This document shows, piece by piece, positions 44,168 to 48,481 of a DNA stretch of 48,481 nt. The position numbers were made by a program, and so were the translations under genes. Within the stretch, counting starts at the first letter, position 1; every line of letters begins with the position of its first letter. Below the pieces are notes generated by a model, which ran no database searches, was not told where the DNA came from, and saw only the letters and a program-made list of their open reading frames with translations. The DNA comes from Actinomycetes bacterium. Lineage in GTDB: Bacteria > Actinomycetota > Acidimicrobiia > Acidimicrobiales > JAJZXF01. The stretch lies in assembly GCA_021802485.1 (NCBI GenBank), contig JAJZXF010000011.1, positions 1 through 48,481 of the forward strand, read 5' to 3'.

Positions 44168-45196
44168 ATGGCACCGACCCGACACCGGGGCCTGCGGTGG
44201 CGCTTCGTCACGATTCCCGTGGCTCTCTGCTTGATGGCGTGGATCATCACCACGATCGCCATAGATGCAGGGCGCTCCCAGAGTCCCTACAGGAGAACCA
44301 CCAATCAGATCTATGCCCAGCTGGCTTGGCTAATTGTGCAACGCTCGAACCAGTCGTCCGGAGATCTCCACAACATACGAAATAATGCCACCGCTATGAG
44401 CCGCACAGCACTGGAAGATCAGCTGTCCCGGCTTGCAGCCACCAGCAGCCTCATCGCCTCACAGGCAAGATCGATTCCAGCGCCAGCCGGTAACCCGCTC
44501 CTTCGCTCCCAACTCCTAGCCGCTGTTCGCGACCGCTCGGACGCGACCAGGCTGCTCGAGCGGGGAATCGATAAGATTCTCAGAGCGGGAGCAGTAAGCA
44601 CAAGCTCCACTTCGCTGCTCGACAAAGCTGGCCGTTATCTCGCCCGCGGCGATGCCGCCTATGCGCGCTTTCGCAAAGACATGCAGCGCTCCCCTGGTGG
44701 ACGCCTCCTGCCCAGATCAGCGTGGATAACAAACCCTGCAGCGTGGAAAGCAGCAGGCCTTGCCACTTTCGCCCAGTCGATCGCGTCGGCCAGCAACCTC
44801 TTCGGCGTCCACGACGTAGTTCTCACAACGGCATCCATCACGCCGTCGGCGGAAACCAGCGCGGGGGGCATCTCGGTGCTGCCACCCACCCACAAGCTCT
44901 TAGTCCGCCTGGTCATCTACAACAACGGGAACCTCACGGAGCGAAAGGTTCCCATCCAGGCAACGCTCGAATCGCAAGGCTCCGCATCCGGCACCCCCTC
45001 GCCTGCCACTGCAAAATCCGAGACCTCCCGAAAGGTCGTTGCGCTCCGGCCGACTCAGTACCTTGCGATCGACCTGCCGGCATTGGCGATCACCCCAGGC
45101 AAGACCTACCTTCTCACCTTGCAGGTCGGCCCAACACCATCACAACCTCTGACCTCGTCGAACCAGGAGACCTTCACAATCCAGGTCGCGCCCTGA
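44168..45196 (+). CDS. Membrane-anchored protein of unknown function
   Basis: A 342-residue protein not recognised as a named family. A basic N-terminus (MAPTRHRGLRWR) leads into one membrane helix (FVTIPVALCLMAWIITTIAI). A mostly helical extracytoplasmic region of about 170 residues (AQLAWLIVQRSNQSSGDL, LEDQLSRLAATSSLIASQ, LLERGIDKILRAG) follows, then a C-terminal beta-rich region (HKLLVRLVIYNNGNLTERKVPIQATLES, LRPTQYLAIDLPALAITPGKTYLL) that looks like an immunoglobulin-like fold. I chose the ATG at 44168; the frame could begin at a GTG at 44138. It is divergent from the LCP gene, so a cell-envelope role is plausible. Confidence 0.65.
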   Translation: MAPTRHRGLRWRFVTIPVALCLMAWIITTIAIDAGRSQSPYRRTTNQIYAQLAWLIVQRSNQSSGDLHNIRNNATAMSRTALEDQLSRLAATSSLIASQARSIPAPAGNPLLRSQLLAAVRDRSDATRLLERGIDKILRAGAVSTSSTSLLDKAGRYLARGDAAYARFRKDMQRSPGGRLLPRSAWITNPAAWKAAGLATFAQSIASASNLFGVHDVVLTTASITPSAETSAGGISVLPPTHKLLVRLVIYNNGNLTERKVPIQATLESQGSASGTPSPATAKSETSRKVVALRPTQYLAIDLPALAITPGKTYLLTLQVGPTPSQPLTSSNQETFTIQVAP

Positions 45197-45267
45197 TGTC
45201 CCAGCACACACCGGTGACTCGAAAGGAAGGAAAAGGACGAACCGGGAGGCTTGTGCCCACAACCGAG

Positions 45268-46548
45268 TCAACTGCTCGGGCTCTCGCGCGGCTTGCGCGA
45301 CTGTGCCACCAGGCGCTCGGCTAGACCAGCCATCTCCCTTGCCCCCCTACCCGTGAGCTTCGAGGCCGCCGCCACGTCGGCGAACTCAGCCTTGAGGCGC
45401 TCTGGGCTCACTTTTACCCTTATCGGAATCCCGTCAACCTCCACGGTTTCTACGCTCCGAGGTGACGCCCAGCGATCCACCTCGTAAGCCCTCACACCCA
45501 GCGAGCCTGTCGCTTGTGTGATTACCTGACGAAGAACTCCGAGGAGTCCCGGGTCGCAAAGGACGCTCAGTGTATGACCTGGTCTTCCCTTCTTCATCAC
45601 GATCGGCGTGATCCACGCGTCTATTGCCCCCGCGTCAATGGCCAGTTCGAGCGCGTGCCCGAGAAGCTCGCCCGTCACGTCATCGAGGTTCGTCTCCAAT
45701 AGCGCCAGCTGCCGCACACCCACCGAAGCCGGATCACGAGCCCGGTCCTCGCTCGCGACCAGATTCTCCTCTGCGGCCAGTTGGCCAATGATCACCTGGG
45801 TGCAATTGGGCAGTTCCTCCAGATCGCGGCTTCCGGCGCCAAAGCCACTAGCGACAACAAGCATCTCCGGTGCTGCACCGAAGCCGCTCGCGAGAGCCGA
45901 TAGGAGAGCTGCTCCGGTAGGTGTCGTGAGCTCCGCGTCGACATCATGTCCACGTACCGGTACACCATGAAGTAACTCGACCACCGCGGGAGGGGGATTC
46001 GGAATAACGCCGTGCGCACTCGTGATCATCCCCACCCCGCAAGCCACCGAGCTGGCTCGAACCTCGCTGACGCCAAGAACTTCGAGCGCTGCTGAGGTTC
46101 CAACGATGTCAATAATCGCGTCGTCACCTGAGATATCATGCAAGACCGTCTCGGTGAGAGGCGTTCCGTGCACCCGTGACTCTGCGCCCGCAAGCGCAGC
46201 GATCACCGCAAGCGACCGCTGGGTAACTCGCTGCGGCAGGCCCGCGCCATCGATCAAGGAGACTAGGTCGGGATAGGTGCGAACCGGCGATGCGTCACTC
46301 ACCGTTACAGTTGCCCTGGTCGCCGATATGCCACCACGGCTAACAGACCGAACATCCAGTGACCATCCCTCAATCGGGAGCTTTGAAAGAATATTGATGA
46401 TGCCGTCCAGATCCGCCCCCGCGTCGACGAGGCTGCCAATCGCCATGTCGCCAGAGATTCCCGCAAAGCAGTTGAACCATGCGACGCGAAGGCAACTGGA
46501 TCCCGTTGGGATCGCCAGGTTATTGACCTCCTCCCAGGCTAAAGCCAT
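45268..46548 (-). CDS. larC: LarC, nickel-pincer cofactor biosynthesis (5' end rebuilt by an insertion)
   Basis: A 426-residue protein. It carries VAWFNCFAGISGDMAIGSLVDAGAD at the start of the conserved region, SRVHGTPLTETVLHDISGDDAIIDIVG, PNPPPAVVELLHGVPV, ELTTPTGAALLSAL and, in the C-terminal half, LETNLDDVTGELLGHALELA and PIVMKKGRPGHTLSVL. These match LarC over its full length. LarC inserts nickel, using CTP, into the pyridinium dithiocarboxylate cofactor of lactate racemase-like enzymes. The ATG at 46548 lies inside the right-end hairpin of an IS605-type element. The first eight or so codons (MALAWEEV) are therefore transposon sequence, and the native start is not visible. No larA, larB or larE in the window. 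Confidence 0.85.
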   Translation of the reverse strand: MALAWEEVNNLAIPTGSSCLRVAWFNCFAGISGDMAIGSLVDAGADLDGIINILSKLPIEGWSLDVRSVSRGGISATRATVTVSDASPVRTYPDLVSLIDGAGLPQRVTQRSLAVIAALAGAESRVHGTPLTETVLHDISGDDAIIDIVGTSAALEVLGVSEVRASSVACGVGMITSAHGVIPNPPPAVVELLHGVPVRGHDVDAELTTPTGAALLSALASGFGAAPEMLVVASGFGAGSRDLEELPNCTQVIIGQLAAEENLVASEDRARDPASVGVRQLALLETNLDDVTGELLGHALELAIDAGAIDAWITPIVMKKGRPGHTLSVLCDPGLLGVLRQVITQATGSLGVRAYEVDRWASPRSVETVEVDGIPIRVKVSPERLKAEFADVAAASKLTGRGAREMAGLAERLVAQSRKPRESPSS

Positions 46549-46552
46549 GGGA
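46523..46552 (-). mobile_element. Right-end hairpin of the IS605-type element, probable omega-RNA 3' end
   Basis: TCCCA (46532-46536) pairs with TGGGA (46548-46552) and GGC with GCC, with one bulged base and a TAAA loop. On the minus strand this is followed by GGAGGAGGTCAA ending near 46523, about 35 bases after the tnpB stop. It is like the conserved right ends of IS200/IS605 elements, where the guide RNA scaffold ends and the flanking DNA acts as guide. Here that flank is larC. Confidence 0.6.
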
Positions 46553-46588
46553 TTCCGACGTGTCTCCCTGGCTGTCTCGTCGAAGGCA

Positions 46589-48267
46589 TTACGCCGCCTC
46601 CGATGCCGTAAGCGAACCACCGGCGGGTGCCGGTGCAGGGATGGTTGCGCCATCTTCGGTGGCGTTGCCGTCTTCGGGCCGAACCGCTCTACCGGAGCGC
46701 TTGGATGCCAAGCGCTTGCGAATCCGTACCAGCGAACGACGCCCAGGTGGGTGCCGACGCCGGACTTGCGGTTTCTCCCCGTCGCTTCCGGGGGCTCTCT
46801 CCGGCCGCGCGCCGAGATCTTGGCGCTGTGGTCCAAACGCACTAGAACGCTCCGAAAGAGCGTTTCGTGCTCCCACGAGGTCGAGAACATCATTGTTGTC
46901 TTGGTGCTCCACATGGAGCCCGAGGAATGCCGAGAACAGGTCGCGGTCCACATCCAAGTTGTGTTCCTCGCAAACGTGCCTGCGCTCGGACAGTGGCTTC
47001 TTCTTCCGTTCACCGCCGATGCAGGTCTGGGAGAGAGAAGGCGCGGGTTGTACTCGTAGAGGGACTTGCCTATCGCCTTCCCGCGCTGGCGTTCTCTCTC
47101 GACGAAGGCACCCGGAGCGCGGTTCCGCATCGAGTGCGGCCACTGCTTCTGCCAGACCACATAGTTGAGTCCTTCGCACCTGTGGTCGTCTCCGAATGCG
47201 TAGAGCCTGTTCACGAGGTTGCCGTGATCCCGGTCCCTACCAGCAGCCATGGTTCGGTGTATCTCTGTAATCTTCTTCTTCGTCGCTTCGGCCGCTTTGG
47301 ATCGCTCCCGCCAGTAACAGCGGCCCTTGATGTGGCGTCCCTGGGAATCGAAGCACTCCGGGCTTCCTGCCCTGTGCTTGCGGTCGAGATGTCGCTGCAG
47401 CCGCCGCAGTTCCTTTGCCTTGTCTGTGACACTTGGAGCAAGTACCTCATGGAAGGCAGGTGCATGCTCGGGAACGACATGTACCCAACTCGGCCCGAGG
47501 TCGAAAGAGACTGTGCCACTGCTTACCTCATGGCGAACCGGGGCAGGCCCATCGAGGACGAGCTGAAGATACAAAAGAGCCCTACCACAGACCTGATCGA
47601 AAACCACTCGGCAATAAAGGATCTTGTCTTGCGACACGAGCGTCTCGATGCGCCTGCGCTCCAGTTCCTCGTCTTTCGTCTTCGGCTCGGACACCGAGAT
47701 GTGGGTGGTCTTCCCCCATTGGAGAGACGTGATCTTCCCGTCTTCTGCAATGGGTCTCATCGAGCCGTTCAGGTCCTTGCAGGAAAGTGAGTGGAGACCG
47801 TCTCTCGTGCGCTTGAAGTGTGGCTCGCCGCGCTTACCCAAATGCCACATCCATACGGCGTTAAATGCCCGTGCAGAGAGCTCCTGGGTTTCTTGCGCGA
47901 AGACCTGCTCGCGGATAAAGGACCTGCGTAGCGATGAGCCATACGACAAGACAGCGTTTTTTGTGAAACCGTGAGCCCTATCCAGTGACTCGAATGCCTC
48001 CTTGCGCCGTGTGCGTTCGGGCGACTCGGGCTTGCCTTTTGGCATCTTACGAGCCTTCTCCCACACAGGGTCTGTCTTCACCGCGCGCGAGCGCTTCTTT
48101 GCCTCTGCGAGCACGGCGTTATACAGCCTGAGCCCGGCACGGTTCCTCGTGAGTGAAAGGGATAACTCTGCTGGTGTCGGGTCGAGGGGAATGGTGGCGA
48201 CGTGGGTAGGCGCGCCCTTTTTTCGCTTGCGCTTCCTCGTACCGGTCGTCTGGTAACGGCCAATCAT
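46589..48267 (-). pseudogene. tnpB: TnpB (RNA-guided nuclease family), frameshifted
   Basis: The frame from ATG 48267 carries the RuvC aspartate region VSFDLGPSWVHVV and the glutamate region CEGLNYVVWQKQWP, then leaves the family after KSLYEYNPR at about 47045. A one-base loss there moves the true sequence to another frame: PSLSQTCIGGERKKKPLSERRHVCEEH, the third RuvC aspartate in NLDVDRDLFSAFLG, and RRHPPGRRSLVRIRKR, ending at 46589. The second cysteine of the first zinc-finger pair is glycine (TCIGG for TCxCG). The protein is about 560 residues if repaired. The frameshift removes the third catalytic residue and zinc finger, so RNA-guided cleavage is probably lost. The shifted frame stays open into larC, producing an artificial 999-codon ORF. 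Confidence 0.82.
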
Positions 48268-48481
48268 GCAACCTTCTGGTTCTCGACGTAAGCCTTTATG
48301 ACCGAAAGCGGTGCACCGCCAACTGTGGAGACGAACCAGGACGGACTCCAGAGCACTCGCATCCTCTGTAGATGAGGGAACTGCTGGCGGAGCAGACGGG
48401 ACGACCGGCCTTTCAGTACTTGCATGAACCTAGAAAGAACGACACCCGGAGGGATTTCGGCGAGCAAGTGCACATGGTCCG
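48264..48481 (-). CDS. tnpA: TnpA Y1 (HUH) transposase, partial at window edge
   Basis: The last 72 codons. The very edge encodes DHVHLLAEIPPGV, the H-x-H metal-binding motif of HUH transposases. FMQVLKGRSSRLLRQQFPHL, PSWFVSTVGGAPLSVIKAYVENQKVA follows, with the nucleophilic tyrosine in AYVENQ. This is the IS200/IS605 single-strand transposase. Its stop overlaps the tnpB start. The N-terminal half lies beyond the window, so intactness is unknown. Confidence 0.85.
   Translation of the reverse strand, partial: DHVHLLAEIPPGVVLSRFMQVLKGRSSRLLRQQFPHLQRMRVLWSPSWFVSTVGGAPLSVIKAYVENQKVA

Larger units (their letters stand above)
46523..48481 (-). mobile_element. IS200/IS605-family element (left end outside window)
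   Basis: It comprises tnpA (cut by the window end), tnpB (frameshifted) and the right-end hairpin, inserted directly against the 5' end of larC. tnpA and tnpB overlap by ATGA. Elements of this family move as single strands by the HUH enzyme TnpA and make no target duplication. Confidence 0.8.

Noticed and set aside
45268-48267. A single 999-residue TnpB-LarC protein
   Set aside because: Family sequence of TnpB continues in another frame to 46589 and a transposon end separates it from larC; best explained by one-base loss.

Overview
The window looks like chromosome from an actinobacterium of the class Acidimicrobiia (Ferrimicrobium/Acidithrix/Acidimicrobium type). This is inferred, not proven. 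The reasons are moderately GC-rich DNA, several probable leaderless promoters, and secreted proteins ending in tandem 'GYWxVxSDGGxFSFGDAxFxGS' repeats that I associate with that group. No rRNA, tRNA or CRISPR array was recognised.

Layout. 1-1.8 kb: a VapBC toxin-antitoxin pair and a dead IS630-type transposase. 1.8-4.7 kb: a large secreted repeat protein. 5.3-9.9 kb: a short-chain dehydrogenase and ribonuclease HI on the minus strand, then homodimeric pyruvate dehydrogenase E1 (aceE). 9.9-15 kb: a giant secreted subtilase with beta-propeller and GYW repeats. 15-18.2 kb: an Fe-S cluster locus, with a cysteine desulfurase and SufR-like regulator divergent from Mrp. 18.2-22 kb: a defence and mobile-element graveyard. 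It holds an AbiE-type pair whose toxin gene is broken but whose regulator has a perfect 29-bp palindromic operator, a group II intron remnant with a recognisable domain V, a transposase scrap, and a second HTH/nucleotidyltransferase pair with a leaderless promoter. 22.3-23.5 kb: dGTPase. 23.5-28 kb: a two-gene operon of secreted repeat proteins. 28.3-40.2 kb: housekeeping genes (cyclophilin, lysC, asd, phoU, addB-addA, PAP2 phosphatase). 40.6-45.2 kb: a UDP-sulfoquinovose synthase homologue, an LCP-family cell-wall ligase and an unrecognised membrane-anchored protein. 45.3-48.5 kb: larC, with an IS200/IS605 element (tnpA cut by the window edge, tnpB frameshifted) inserted at its 5' end.

The most interesting system is the family of secreted Cys-repeat proteins. 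Three proteins carry 14, 7 and 14 copies of an approximately 50-residue 'SCxSxxxCVAVG...YNGSSWS' unit. In each, the last copy lacks the 'SSWS' strand and the N-terminus supplies a lone 'SW' or 'LW' strand. That is the expected pattern for seven-bladed beta-propellers (two, one and two rings) closed by a Velcro strand. Two of these proteins and the subtilase share a second C-terminal repeat module (3, 6 and 6 copies), which suggests a common surface or assembly function. The first gene of the operon has a run of ten G in its signal-peptide codons that puts the good start and Shine-Dalgarno out of frame by one base. It is therefore a candidate phase-variable (ON/OFF) surface gene, or else a sequencing error in a homopolymer.
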